NCBI GenBank assembly: GCA_963776935.1
Contig: CAVZOP010000006.1
Coordinates: forward strand, 186,001-250,000
Length of the DNA stretch: 64,000 bases
DNA from: JALOLG01 sp963776935
GTDB taxonomy: Bacteria; Actinomycetota; Acidimicrobiia; Acidimicrobiales; Ilumatobacteraceae
Reading direction: 5' to 3'
Shown: positions 37,177 to 45,251 of the stretch, one piece after another
Layout: every line of letters begins with the position of its first letter
Position numbering within the stretch: position 1 is the first letter of the stretch
Made by a program: the position numbers and the translations under genes
The notes under the pieces: generated by a model
Told to the model about the DNA's origin: nothing
The model's database searches: none
Seen by the model: only the letters and a program-made list of their open reading frames with translations

Positions 37177-37869
37177 ATGCCCGACAACGCTGAGCCCACG
37201 GAACCGACGCCCGCTGCGCGTCGGCGGCGATGGCCGATCCTGGCCTCCACTGCGATCCTCGTGACGGCCGCTGCCGTCGTGCTCGCGTTGTTCCAACCGT
37301 GGAAACTGTGGGTCGACGACAAGGTCAACGAAGCCGCGCCGGCCGGCGCCGTCCCGATCAGCCCGCCCGCGGCGACCAACCCACAGCCAACGGCGACGGA
37401 CCCACCTCCAACGGCGACGCCGACGACCGCCCCGTCAACCAACGCGCCAAACGTAACGCCGGCCGGCCCGGCGACACCCCCAGCAACGAACGTTGCGCTG
37501 ACCACCACACCGACGACGGTGACGCCGACCACTATTGCGAGCATTCCCCGTGCGGAGTTCATCTCCATCGACCACGGCACGAGCGGAACGGTCGTGTTGC
37601 TGCAGGATGCGGCCGGAGCGCAATTCCTCCGTCTCGAGAACCTCGACACCACGAATGGCCCGGACCTGTTCGTGTACCTGTCGACCAACCCGCCCGACGG
37701 CCCCGAGGATCAGTTCGACGACGAGTACGTCAACCTCGGCCGATTGGAAGGAAACATCGGCAGTTCGAATTACGTGATCCCGACCGGCACCGAGCTGGCG
37801 CGGTACGCGAGCGTCGTGATCTGGTGCGACCGATTCAACTCGGCCTTCGGCGCCGCCGCGTTGAGCTGA
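37177..37869 (+). CDS. Membrane-anchored DM13-domain protein
   Basis: 230 residues: an N-terminal membrane anchor (RWPILASTAILVTAAAVVLALF), a Pro/Thr-rich extracellular linker of about 70 residues, then a DM13 domain (RAEFISIDHGTSGTVVLLQDAAGAQFLRLENLDTTNGPDLFVYL, YVIPTGTELARYASVVIWCDRFNSAFG). DM13 domains have been proposed to take part in redox reactions through the conserved Cys in WCDRF. Its role at the cell surface is unknown. Confidence 0.85.
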   Translation: MPDNAEPTEPTPAARRRRWPILASTAILVTAAAVVLALFQPWKLWVDDKVNEAAPAGAVPISPPAATNPQPTATDPPPTATPTTAPSTNAPNVTPAGPATPPATNVALTTTPTTVTPTTIASIPRAEFISIDHGTSGTVVLLQDAAGAQFLRLENLDTTNGPDLFVYLSTNPPDGPEDQFDDEYVNLGRLEGNIGSSNYVIPTGTELARYASVVIWCDRFNSAFGAAALS

Positions 37870-38042
37870 CGCGCAGGTCGATCGTCGGTGCGGCCGGAAC
37901 ACCATCGAGCGCCGCACAACCGCATCCGAGGGGACTGCGTACTCGATTCAGGGGACATGAGAATGCGTCGGAAATTTGTTCGGCGGAAGGTAGTTCGCGA
38001 GGAGCAACAGCGCGAGCCGGACGTGGGTTCGGTAGCGGCCGA

Positions 38043-38480
38043 CTATTGGCCGTCACCGCGCGTGTCGTAGAAGCGCACCATCTCCCGCCAGTACCAGAGC
38101 AACGCGCTCATCGTGCTGATCGTTGCGATGGTCATCTGCCATCGACGATGACGACGTGCGCCGTCGATGGCGATGAGAAGGGCCGCGCTAGCCAAGCAGT
38201 TGATCGCGAGGGCGCCGGACACTGGACGCTCCTCCAGCCATCTCTCCTCACCGAGAACCACCCGAGTCGCGAAGGCGGAGTCATCGCGAGGTGGTGGAAA
38301 GACGACGGCATTGAGGGCGAACCATGCCGCGACGACAACGCCCTGCCTTGCGCTGCGGTTCCAGACGGGGACCAGGACGAGCGGTGTTGATGCCCACCGC
38401 GTCCACGCGCTCCAGGGGTGCGAGTGCCGCGAGAACACCCACCGCTTGAAATGCGGTCCGGTGGAAGTCATGGCCACCAT
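38043..38480 (-). CDS. DUF6653-like membrane protein
   Basis: 145 residues with HSHPWSAWTRWASTPLVLVPVW, NAVVFPPPRDDSAFATRVVLGEERWL and a hydrophobic pair later (ALAINCLASAALLIAIDG; IATISTMSALLWYW). The HPWSxWTR and NPRxFPPPR-type motifs match DUF6653. Three or four membrane segments. Start either ATG 38480 or the ATG at 38471. Function unknown. Confidence 0.7.
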   Translation of the reverse strand: MVAMTSTGPHFKRWVFSRHSHPWSAWTRWASTPLVLVPVWNRSARQGVVVAAWFALNAVVFPPPRDDSAFATRVVLGEERWLEERPVSGALAINCLASAALLIAIDGARRHRRWQMTIATISTMSALLWYWREMVRFYDTRGDGQ

Positions 38481-38557
38481 CTAGTCACGAGTGACACGCT
38501 CGCTCACGAGCGCGCCCGGATTGGGTGTCCGGCGAGACTGACCGGCGACGCTCGACT

Positions 38558-39298
38558 TCAGCGGTATTCCGGGTTGGGGAAGTCGAATCGGCAGCCGGCC
38601 TCCCATGCCGATCGCTGGTTGCCGTGTGCGGGTATCCCGCCACGATCCTTGAGCGTCCGGGCAGCGTGCATCAGGTTCCACGTCATGAACGTGGTGTTGC
38701 GGTTCGTGAAGTCGTTGTCGGGTCCGCCCGATCCGGGGTCGAGGTAGGAGGGGCCAGGGCCGGCTTCGCCGATCCAGCCGGCGTCGGCCTGGGGTGGCAC
38801 GGTGTAGCCGAGGTGCTGCAGTGAGTACAGCACGGCCATCGCGCAGTGCTTGACACCGTCCTCGTTTCCGGTGACGAGGCAGCCGCCGACCTTGCCGTAA
38901 TAGGCGTACTGGCCGTGTTCGTTGAGCTGTGACGAGTTGCCGTAGAGCCGTTCGATGACGCGGGCGCACACCGAGGAGATCTGGCCGAGCCAGATCGGAG
39001 TCATCAGCACCAAGATGTCGGCCGCCATCACTCGTTCGAACAGCGCCGGCCATTCGTCGCTCGCCGCGCCGTGGTCTCGCATGTCGGGATACACGCCGGC
39101 CGCGATGTCGTGGTCGACGGCACGAATCGTGTCGATGTTGACGCCATTGGCCTCCATGATCTCGATCGCGATCCGTGCCAGCCCCTCCGTGTTGGACACA
39201 CCCGGTGAGGGTTTGAGGGTGCCGTTGACGAACAGAGCCTGGACGTCGCTGAAATCCCACGTGCTCTCACTGCACAACTGTCGTTGGTACTCGTTCAT
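38558..39298 (-). CDS. NADPH-dependent FMN reductase/flavodoxin-like protein
   Basis: 246 residues: VQALFVNGTLKPSPGVSNTEGLARIAIEIME (FMN phosphate site), DILVLMTPIWLGQISSVCARVIERL and GKVGGCLVTGNEDGVKHCAMAVLYSLQHLGY. This is the flavodoxin-like NAD(P)H:FMN/quinone reductase fold. GGAGGGG precedes ATG 39298. The gene is single and intact. Confidence 0.85.
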   Translation of the reverse strand: MNEYQRQLCSESTWDFSDVQALFVNGTLKPSPGVSNTEGLARIAIEIMEANGVNIDTIRAVDHDIAAGVYPDMRDHGAASDEWPALFERVMAADILVLMTPIWLGQISSVCARVIERLYGNSSQLNEHGQYAYYGKVGGCLVTGNEDGVKHCAMAVLYSLQHLGYTVPPQADAGWIGEAGPGPSYLDPGSGGPDNDFTNRNTTFMTWNLMHAARTLKDRGGIPAHGNQRSAWEAGCRFDFPNPEYR

Positions 39299-39344
39299 GT
39301 TGCCCCTCCAAGGTGGCGCCTACTGACGTGACCGATGTTCGCGC

Positions 39345-39557
39345 TCACGGCGGTCGAGGACGCCAGTCGTCCTGTGAAACTGACTGTGCACTTCGTGGCG
39401 TCGCGAGACCACGACTCCGACTTGGTCGCGGTCGGATCGGCGTCGGGACGGTCATGGCCGAGCGAGATTCACCGGCGACGTTCGCGATCGCTGAGCGGGT
39501 CGAGTCCGTCGTCGGCGACGACGAGAAGCGTGACTTGCGTTCAACGATGTAGGTCAT
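39345..39557 (-). pseudogene. Tyrosine integrase, 5' remnant
   Basis: ATG 39557 gives MTYIVERKSRF; one base later the neighbouring frame reads VVADDGLDPLSDRERRR, then TGA, then LGHDRPDAD. This parallels the start of the integrase at 11540 (MTYIVQRQDRF, YDGLDP, SGKERRRW). Upstream DNA 39558-39605 is also similar to DNA upstream of that integrase (11541-11600). Only the first ~45 codons remain, so a second related element once inserted or was copied here. Confidence 0.65.
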
Positions 39558-39660
39558 CCATCGTCATCGACCACTTCGGAGCCATCCCGAAAGTCGGCGT
39601 GGGCACAGTCGGCCACGTTCGCTCGGCGTCGCTGCACGATCTCGCCGAGGGCGCGGATCG

Positions 39661-40164
39661 TTAGAGCGCGGTTCGTCCGCTGTCGCGGAGTTCGATGACT
39701 CGTGCGTCGAGTTTGTCGATTGCCATGGCCCAGCCATGTCCGCCGGGAGAGTCGGCGGGAATGCCGATGTGTGTCAGCACCATTCTGGTCCTGTCACCGA
39801 GGTCTTCGAGCTCGACCACGATGGACGTTTCCGTCGGCGCGCCGGCAGGCATGCCCATTCGCTCGGCGGGCATGGTGTTGCCGTCGGCGTCGGCGATGGC
39901 TTCGGTGTAGACGAGGCGGGTCTTCGGTTCGACTTCGCGGTACTCGCCAACGAAGTACATCTGCATCGTGCCGTGTGGAGTCGCGATCTCCATGGCAATG
40001 TGGCGGCGGCCTCCGACTCGAACGTCCATGTCGGCCTTCGGGACCGTGGCGCCCGCAGGCCCGTACCAGTTGGCGAAGTGCTGGGCCTCGGTCCACATCG
40101 ACCAGATCAGATCGATCGGTGCATCGAAGGTTCGCTCGATCCGGACGTGCTCGTTCTCAGTCAT
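39661..40164 (-). CDS. SRPBCC (AHSA1-like) protein
   Basis: 167 residues: VRIERTFDAPIDLIWSMWTEAQHFANWYGPAGATVPKADMDVRVGG, FVGEYREVEPKTRLVYTEAI and GGHGWAMAIDKLDARVIEL form a textbook AHSA1/CalC-type SRPBCC protein. The start overlaps the end of the ArsR gene by eight bases, and they form the second ArsR/SRPBCC cassette. Confidence 0.9.
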   Translation of the reverse strand: MTENEHVRIERTFDAPIDLIWSMWTEAQHFANWYGPAGATVPKADMDVRVGGRRHIAMEIATPHGTMQMYFVGEYREVEPKTRLVYTEAIADADGNTMPAERMGMPAGAPTETSIVVELEDLGDRTRMVLTHIGIPADSPGGHGWAMAIDKLDARVIELRDSGRTAL

Positions 40165-40531
40165 TCGTCGTGCCCTTCGTGTCGTGGGGGCGCTGCAGGT
40201 CTCGGACGTACTCGTCGATGCGATCGAAACGGCGGTCCCAGATGTGTCGGTACTGCTCCGCCCAATCCGCGACCTGGACGAGCGGGCTGGGGTCGATCGT
40301 GCACGGACGGAACTGGGCTCGTCGGCCTCGCTTGATCAGTCCTGCGCGTTCGAGCACCTTGATGTGCTTGGAGATCGCGGGGAGGGTGAGGTTGAAGGGT
40401 GCCGCCAGATCGTTGACGCTGGACTCGCCCTCGGCGAGACGAGCGAGGATCGCGCGGCGAGTCGAGTTCGCCAGCGCCGCGAAGGTTTCGTCGAGTCGCT
40501 CCTCGTCGACCATCGTGCTGACTGCCGCCAC
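40157..40531 (-). CDS. ArsR-family repressor
   Basis: 124 residues: FAALANSTRRAILARLAEGESSVNDLAAPFNLTLPAISKHIKVLERAGLIKRGRRAQFRPC, the winged helix typical of ArsR proteins paired with SRPBCC genes. GTG 40531 behind AGAGGT is used; ATG 40513 is possible. The palindrome TAGTTAATTAACTA at 40568-40581 lies 37 bases upstream and is its likely operator. Confidence 0.9.
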   Translation of the reverse strand: MAAVSTMVDEERLDETFAALANSTRRAILARLAEGESSVNDLAAPFNLTLPAISKHIKVLERAGLIKRGRRAQFRPCTIDPSPLVQVADWAEQYRHIWDRRFDRIDEYVRDLQRPHDTKGTTND

Positions 40532-40567
40532 TGACTACCTCTGCATCTCTCTCAGTACTTGCCATCC

Positions 40568-40581
40568 TAGTTAATTAACTA
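40568..40581. promoter_or_regulatory. Palindromic ArsR operator of cassette 2
   Basis: TAGTTAATTAACTA is a perfect 14-bp palindrome in an otherwise GC-rich region, just upstream of the ArsR start. Confidence 0.7.
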
Positions 40582-40752
40582 CAGCGGAAAGTACCGGAAG
40601 CGCTCCAGCATGTCAAGGCGCATGTCAGACGTCGACCGTCACGGTCGCGTCACGGAGTGCCGATCACCTGCCCAGGGGCCCGCCTCCGATCTCGTTGCGC
40701 TTTGCCGAAGTTCGACTGGGGAGCGGTACACGTCTACGCATCCCCGCGTCCG

Positions 40753-41189
40753 TCAGTGGTCGTTGGTCTTCGAGTCGTCATAGGCGTCGTGCCGCCGGAG
40801 CAATTGCATGGGCCAGTCGAGGCTGTCCTCGTCGCGTCCGCGGGGCGCGAGGTCGAGGAGTTGATAGGCGGTGTTGAGTGGGTCGAGACCTCGCGAGTAG
40901 GTCGAGTAGGTGTGGAAGACCTGACCGTGTTCGTCGATGGCGAACGCGCTCAGTCCGGGTGCTTCGTCGGGTGGGTGGTCGAGGCGAGTGAAGTTGTAGT
41001 TGCCGCCGTGCTCTTGCTGCTCCGGTGTGAAGGAGACGCCGAAGTCGGCGTTGAAGTCACTCGGTGAGGCAGCTGGCGCCGTTGTTCGGCGAGCTCGTCG
41101 CGTACACGGTTGAGGTCCTTCTCGCGGTCGAGCAGTTTCGTGCGTGCCTCTATCCAGTCTTCGCGGCTGCCGATGTTTGGCGTTGTCAC
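40753..41189 (-). pseudogene. DUF899 protein with internal deletion
   Basis: GTG 41189 begins TTPNIGSREDWIEARTKLLDREKDLNRVRDELAEQRRQLP, the DUF899 N-terminus. Immediately afterwards, one frame over, comes SDFNADFGVSFTPEQQEHGGNYNF and the normal C-terminus. The middle of the thioredoxin-like domain, about a hundred residues including LFDG and GPGWxxGCPSCS-type motifs, is missing. Its GTG overlaps the stop of the TIGR03086 gene, so it belonged to the cassette. Confidence 0.75.
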
Positions 41190-41728
41190 GGTTGCCGGCC
41201 GAGAAAGGCGACGAGCTGCTCGGTCGGTCCCGCGGTAGTTGGCGCGGGTACTGCTGGACCGAAGCGGCCTGGACGGATCTCCGGTGAGATCGTCGCACGG
41301 CCGGCCTCGAGGGCGGCCTCGGCGACGCCAACCGGGAGCTGTGCAGGTTGGCCGGTGGCGGTCGCGATGTCCCACGTGTGTGTCGCGGTGTCGAGGAGGT
41401 TGATGCCAGCAAGCACGCGGCCGGGCATCGGGCCAGGACCTGCGTCGACGATCTTGTCGAGCACGCCGGGTGTGCGCCACGCAGCGAGCGCAACCGCCGC
41501 CGCCTCACGGAACTGAGCGGCCGGGTCGGTCCCCAGCGCGAACTCGGTGGGAGGGTCTCCGGCCGCTGCTGCGCCGAGACCGGAGACGACGCCGATGGTG
41601 TGGCTGAGCAGGTCGCGAACGGCCCATTCCGAGCACGGTGTGGGATCGTCGTACTGGTCGGGGCGGACGTTGCCGATCACCCCGTCGGCGTGTTGGAAGG
41701 TCTGCTCGAGTGCGTCGATGAGTTCCAT
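41186..41728 (-). CDS. TIGR03086 metal-binding protein
   Basis: 180 residues: YDDPTPCSEWAVRDLLSHTIGVVSG, NLLDTATHTWDIATATG and a C-terminal TEQLVAFLGRQP, the TIGR03086 pattern with its His ligands. It is divergent from the ArsR gene at 41813 and both share the operator at 41742-41765, so the repressor probably controls both directions. Confidence 0.85.
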   Translation of the reverse strand: MELIDALEQTFQHADGVIGNVRPDQYDDPTPCSEWAVRDLLSHTIGVVSGLGAAAAGDPPTEFALGTDPAAQFREAAAVALAAWRTPGVLDKIVDAGPGPMPGRVLAGINLLDTATHTWDIATATGQPAQLPVGVAEAALEAGRATISPEIRPGRFGPAVPAPTTAGPTEQLVAFLGRQP

Positions 41729-41741
41729 TCAGGGTTCCAAT

Positions 41742-41765
41742 CTATGTAAGATGCTGCTTACATAG
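41742..41765. promoter_or_regulatory. Divergent ArsR operator of cassette 3
   Basis: Perfect nine-base arms CTATGTAAG and CTTACATAG separated by six bases, centred between the TIGR03086 and ArsR start codons. Confidence 0.8.
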
Positions 41766-41812
41766 TCGCCGGGTTCGCGCGACATTGCAAGCCGATGACA
41801 GGAGGTGCATCG

Positions 41813-42175
41813 ATGGATCAAGCGTTGAGGGCGGTCGCCGACCCGACTCGGCGCGCCATCCTTCGTCTCGTCCGAGACCAAGAGCTGGCTGCGGGGGAGA
41901 TCGCCAGCCACTTCCCGTCGATCAGTCGTCCTGCGGTGTCGCAGCATCTGCGCGTGCTCGCCGACTCTGGACTCGTCGCAGTCCGCCCCGACGGCAACCG
42001 GCGCATGTATCGCTGGCACCGCGAAGGGCTGCGTGATGCAGTGACGTTCCTCGACGAGATGTGGGCCGACGGATTGGCGCGGCTCAAGGTCGCGGCCGAA
42101 CGTGAGGAATGGCCGGAGCGGACACGTGCGCGACGAACCTCACCTCGCCAGGAGCGAAAGGGAACCCGGAAATGA
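41813..42175 (+). CDS. ArsR-family repressor
   Basis: 120 residues: LRAVADPTRRAILRLVRDQELAAGEIASHF, recognition helix SRPAVSQHLRVLADSGLV, wing RPDGNRRMYRWH. It is a close relative of the ArsR at 34432 (shared QELAAGEIA, VSQHLRVL). GGAGGTG precedes ATG 41813; the stop overlaps the SRPBCC start. Confidence 0.9.
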   Translation: MDQALRAVADPTRRAILRLVRDQELAAGEIASHFPSISRPAVSQHLRVLADSGLVAVRPDGNRRMYRWHREGLRDAVTFLDEMWADGLARLKVAAEREEWPERTRARRTSPRQERKGTRK

Positions 42176-42607
42176 CAGAGACCAACAGCAACGTGGTCGA
42201 ACAGACGGTGCGAATCAGCGCCCGCCCCGAAACCGTGTGGCGGTACTGGACCGACCCACAACGGATGTGCGACTGGTGGGGCGCCGCAGCCGAGCTCGAC
42301 CCGCGCCCGGGCGGCGTCTGCCGGATCGAGATGGGCGGCGGGCCGGTCATGGTCGGCGAGTACCTGGAACTGGTGCCGTACGAACGGCTCGTGTTCAGCT
42401 TCGGCTGGGAACAGGCCGACGGCACGCCGGAGATCGCTCCGGGCGCCAGCCTGCGTCGAGGTCACTCTGATCGACGACGCCGGCGACACGATCCTCACCT
42501 TGCGCCACACCGGCATCCCGGCGGCGTTCGCCGACCTGCACGCGTCCGGATGGTCACACTTCCTGCCGCTCCTGGTTGATGCCGCCGATGAGGGGCGGAT
42601 CGAATGA
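42172..42607 (+). pseudogene. SRPBCC protein, one frameshift
   Basis: Frame one: VVEQTVRISARPETVWRYWTDPQRMCDWWGAAAELDPRPGG, VGEYLELVPYERLVFSFGWE, PGASL; after one extra base near 42457 the other frame continues VEVTLIDDAGDTILTLRHTGIP and SGWSHFLPLLVDAADEGRIE to TGA 42605-42607. Both ends keep ATGA overlaps with neighbours, so the gene may be intact in the organism. Confidence 0.8.
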
Positions 42608-43050
42608 ACGTCGACGTCGTCACCGAGATCGTCATCCAGCGCCCGACCGCCGTCGTCGCTGCGTACGCCGCGGACCCGTCCAACGCGCCGGACTGGTACG
42701 ACAACATCGACTCGGTCGACTGGAAGACGTCACCGCCGCTGCAGGTCGGCTCGCAGGTCGAGTTCGTCGCCCGGTTCTTCGGACGAACCTTGCGCTACAC
42801 ATACGAGTTCGCGGAATTCGTTCCGGGAGAGCGAGTCGTGATGCGAACTCAGCAGGGCCCATTCCCGATGGAGACCTCCTACACGTGGGAACCTGCACCA
42901 GATCAGGCGACGCGGATGACACTGCGCAACCGTGGCGAACCGGCCGGGTTCTCAACGGTGATGGCGCCGCTGATGAAGCCGGCGATGCGCCGCGCCAACC
43001 GCAAGGACCTCGCAAAGCTGAAGGTGATCCTCGAATCTCAACGAGGATGA
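42604..43050 (+). CDS. SRPBCC-family protein
   Basis: 148 residues: VDVVTEIVIQRPTAVVAAYAADPSNAPDWYDNIDSVDWKTSPPLQVGSQ, FAEFVPGERVVMRTQQGPFPMETSYTWE and a helical end ANRKDLAKLKVILE. This polyketide-cyclase-type SRPBCC protein is the second in its cassette. It runs slightly into the convergent DUF2461 remnant. Confidence 0.85.
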   Translation: MNVDVVTEIVIQRPTAVVAAYAADPSNAPDWYDNIDSVDWKTSPPLQVGSQVEFVARFFGRTLRYTYEFAEFVPGERVVMRTQQGPFPMETSYTWEPAPDQATRMTLRNRGEPAGFSTVMAPLMKPAMRRANRKDLAKLKVILESQRG

Positions 43051-43447
43051 CCTCGTTGCAAAGAGTCCACGGACAGCGCGGCGGTGAGCCAGGCGAGCAG
43101 CGGCGCGTATGGGCGAGTTCGTTGGCTGTCCATGTCACGAAGCGTTCGTCGTCGAGTTCGTCGGGGTGTCGGCTGGTGTGGGTGAGGTGGAATCCGTCTC
43201 GGCGCAAGAGGTCGGCGTTCGGGTGGCCGGGTGGGTACGGGGATGGGACGCGCGCCCTGTTGGGGTCGCTGAGTTCCGAGCCGGCGGCGACGCGCGGGAG
43301 TCAAGCGTCGACGAACGCGGCGGACGGGATCGCAATGCACTCGCGGTACTGCTCACGATGGTCGTCGAAGTACTCGGTGGTGTTGTCGGCGGCGAGGCCG
43401 TCGAGGAACTCCCACGCTTCGGCCGGAAAGCCAGTGAACACGGTCAC
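43038..43447 (-). pseudogene. DUF2461 protein with internal deletion
   Basis: GTG 43447 begins TVFTGFPAEAWEFLDGLAADNTTEYFDDHREQYRECIAIPSAAFVDA, the DUF2461 N-terminus. The middle ~100 residues are absent. The C-terminus appears in a different frame: VAGSELSDPNRARVPSPYP, NADLLRRDGFH, DDERFVTWTANELA, then PYAPLLAWLTAALS after another slip. Its GTG overlaps the stop of the YjbR-like gene. Confidence 0.7.
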
Positions 43448-43803
43448 CGCTTCGTGGTCTTCTTCGCGGGTGCGGGATGTTCGATCGCGAACTGGAGGGC
43501 TTCGTCGAGCAGACGCTTCCAGGTTCGTGATCGGCTTTCCGGGACAGCAGCCCACTCGCGGAACCTGCGACCGGCCGGCGCGAACGAGTTCGCCCGCCCG
43601 GATCCGACGAGCTCGTCGACGCGACTCTCGGCGAGTTTGACGAGCAGGTCGCCGGTTCGTCGATCACACGAGGCGAAGAACGCGCCGTTCCAGCGCAGGC
43701 ATGGCAGCCCCATCATCGTCGAACGGGTGACGTCGGCGCGTCCGAGCAACGGCTCGGCGAGGTCCCAGAACCTGGACTCACCGGGAAGCATCGCCTCGTT
43801 CAT
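43444..43803 (-). CDS. MmcQ/YjbR-like protein
   Basis: 119 residues: ESRFWDLAEPLLGRADVTRSTMMGLPCLRWNGAFFASCDRRTGDLLVKLAESRVDELVGSG and FREWAAVPE match the YjbR/TfoX-like fold. ATG 43803 overlaps the SRPBCC stop (ATGA). Function unknown. Part of the fourth cassette. Confidence 0.8.
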   Translation of the reverse strand: MNEAMLPGESRFWDLAEPLLGRADVTRSTMMGLPCLRWNGAFFASCDRRTGDLLVKLAESRVDELVGSGRANSFAPAGRRFREWAAVPESRSRTWKRLLDEALQFAIEHPAPAKKTTKR

Positions 43804-44269
43804 CGGCGCAGCTCGGCAGGTGTGGGAACGCGCTCGGTCGCGAACGGATCGGGCCCGACGTTCGCGCCCTCGAGCGCGGCGGCGGAGCCGGTCGAGATAA
43901 TGCGTCCATCCGGCGTGAGTGGGCGCCGGCGGCGAGATCGTCGAGACCGCGGTGGACCAGTCGCAACACGGTGGACGTGGCGGTCGTGGCGGTGAGATCG
44001 ATCTCGACACTGGTCGAGCCGGGCGGGATCTCGACGTCGGCGCGTTCCCACCCGTACGTGAAGACAACCCGACGTGCCGGCACCAGTTCGACGTACTCGC
44101 CCGAGCAGGTGTCGCCGTTGGCGTGGGTCCAGCGCACGACGCCACCCGGACGAGGATCCAGTGTTGCGTCGTCAGCCATCCACTGCACGAACAGCGCCGG
44201 GTCGGTCAGCAACTCGTACAGCACCTGGGCGGGCGCGTGCACTTCGAGTTCTTGGACGACGAGCTTCAT
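43800..44269 (-). pseudogene. SRPBCC protein, frameshifted near the 3' end
   Basis: ATG 44269: KLVVQELEVHAPAQVLYELLTDPALFVQWMADDATLDPRPGGVVRW, SGEYVELVPARRVVFTYGWERADVEIPPGSTSVEIDLT. Near 43925 the frame slips: THAGWTHYLDRL lies in one frame and EGANVGPDPFATERVPTPAELRR in another, ending at 43800. Four-base overlaps with ArsR and YjbR genes remain, so one or two indels may be artefacts. Confidence 0.75.
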
Positions 44270-44619
44270 GACGCTGTCCGCTTCTTGGGCCGCGTCTTCG
44301 CGGGTTGAGTGGCGATCGACTCGGCGGTCGCACGAAGTCGTTGCAGTGGTGCGGCCCAGAACTCGTCGAGGAAGGAGGCGATCTCGCCGACACGCTGAAG
44401 GTCTGCCCGGTAGAGGCGGCGGTTGGCGTCGACTCGAACCGTCACCAGGCCGGCGTCTCGGAGCAGTTTGAGGTGCTGGCTGGCGGCCGACTTCGACATC
44501 CCGGCCGCGTCGGCGAGTTCGGTGGCGGGGCGCTCTTCGTCCCACACCAGTCGCAGCATCGTTCGTCGGCCGGGGTGGGCGATGGCTCGGAGCGCGTCGT
44601 CGGACACCTCTGGTGTCAC
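44266..44619 (-). CDS. ArsR-family repressor
   Basis: 117 residues from GTG 44619: LRAIAHPGRRTMLRLVWDEERPATELADAAGMSKSAASQHLKLLRDAGLVTVRVDANRRLYR, a winged-helix ArsR protein with a Lys-rich tail. GTG overlaps the stop of the upstream TIGR03086 gene and its stop overlaps the SRPBCC start. Confidence 0.9.
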   Translation of the reverse strand: MTPEVSDDALRAIAHPGRRTMLRLVWDEERPATELADAAGMSKSAASQHLKLLRDAGLVTVRVDANRRLYRADLQRVGEIASFLDEFWAAPLQRLRATAESIATQPAKTRPKKRTAS

Positions 44620-45168
44620 GGTCGGCGTCCCATCGCGGCGAGCAGCTGATCCTGTGCTGATGCGTCGTCGGGCACGGCCACGGCCGGACCCACGAGGCCG
44701 CTCGCCCGGCCGCGTTCGGGCATGTCGGGCAGGAACATGGCGATGCATGCGTCGACCAGTTCAGGATCGAGCGACGCGTCTTGGCCGGTCGCCGTGGCCA
44801 GGTCCCAGGTGTGGATCAGGGCGTCCATGAATGTCCCGGCGACGGCATGCGCGATCGGCCACTCGAAGCCGAGCGGCGACATGCACATCCGGTCCAACCC
44901 ACCCGGAGCGCGAAGTCCGCTGTGGAGCTGCTCGAGCCCTCGTTGGTAGTCCTCGGCCGTGCGACCGGCACGCTCTGGAGGCGCTTCACCCGGCGAGCCC
45001 TGCCAGCAGGTAATCGGTTCCGCCGACCATGTGATCGATCAGTTGCTGCACATCCCAGTCGGCACACGGCGTCGGACCGCCCAGCTGCTGTGTCGACACT
45101 TCGGCCATCACGGCTGCGGCTCGTGTGGTCGCCCGCTCGAACAACACCACCGGATCATCCGTGCTCAT
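44616..45168 (-). pseudogene. TIGR03086 metal-binding protein, one frameshift
   Basis: ATG 45168 behind AAGGAG: PVVLFERATTRAAAVMAEVSTQQLGGPTPCADWDVQQLIDHMVGGTDYLLAGLAG. One base later (a GGG run near 44990) the other frame continues APPERAGRTAEDYQRGLEQLHSG, AVAGTFMDALIHTWDLATATGQ and QDQLLAAMGRRP to 44616. Complete TIGR03086 content; first gene of the cassette under the promoter at 45197-45225. Confidence 0.75.
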
Positions 45169-45196
45169 CCTCGGCTCCTTGGTTGAGAATGTGCTT

Positions 45197-45225
45197 AATT
45201 TAGGTATCGGTGTATTAGGTGTCAA
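45197..45225 (-). promoter_or_regulatory. Promoter of ArsR cassette 4
   Basis: On the minus strand TTGACA (45225-45220), 17 bases, TAAATT (45202-45197), 29 bases before the TIGR03086 ATG. The spacer holds two ACCTAA repeats that may bind the cassette's ArsR protein. Confidence 0.65.
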
Positions 45226-45251
45226 GGGTGATCGTCTCGACCGTCGGTTTG

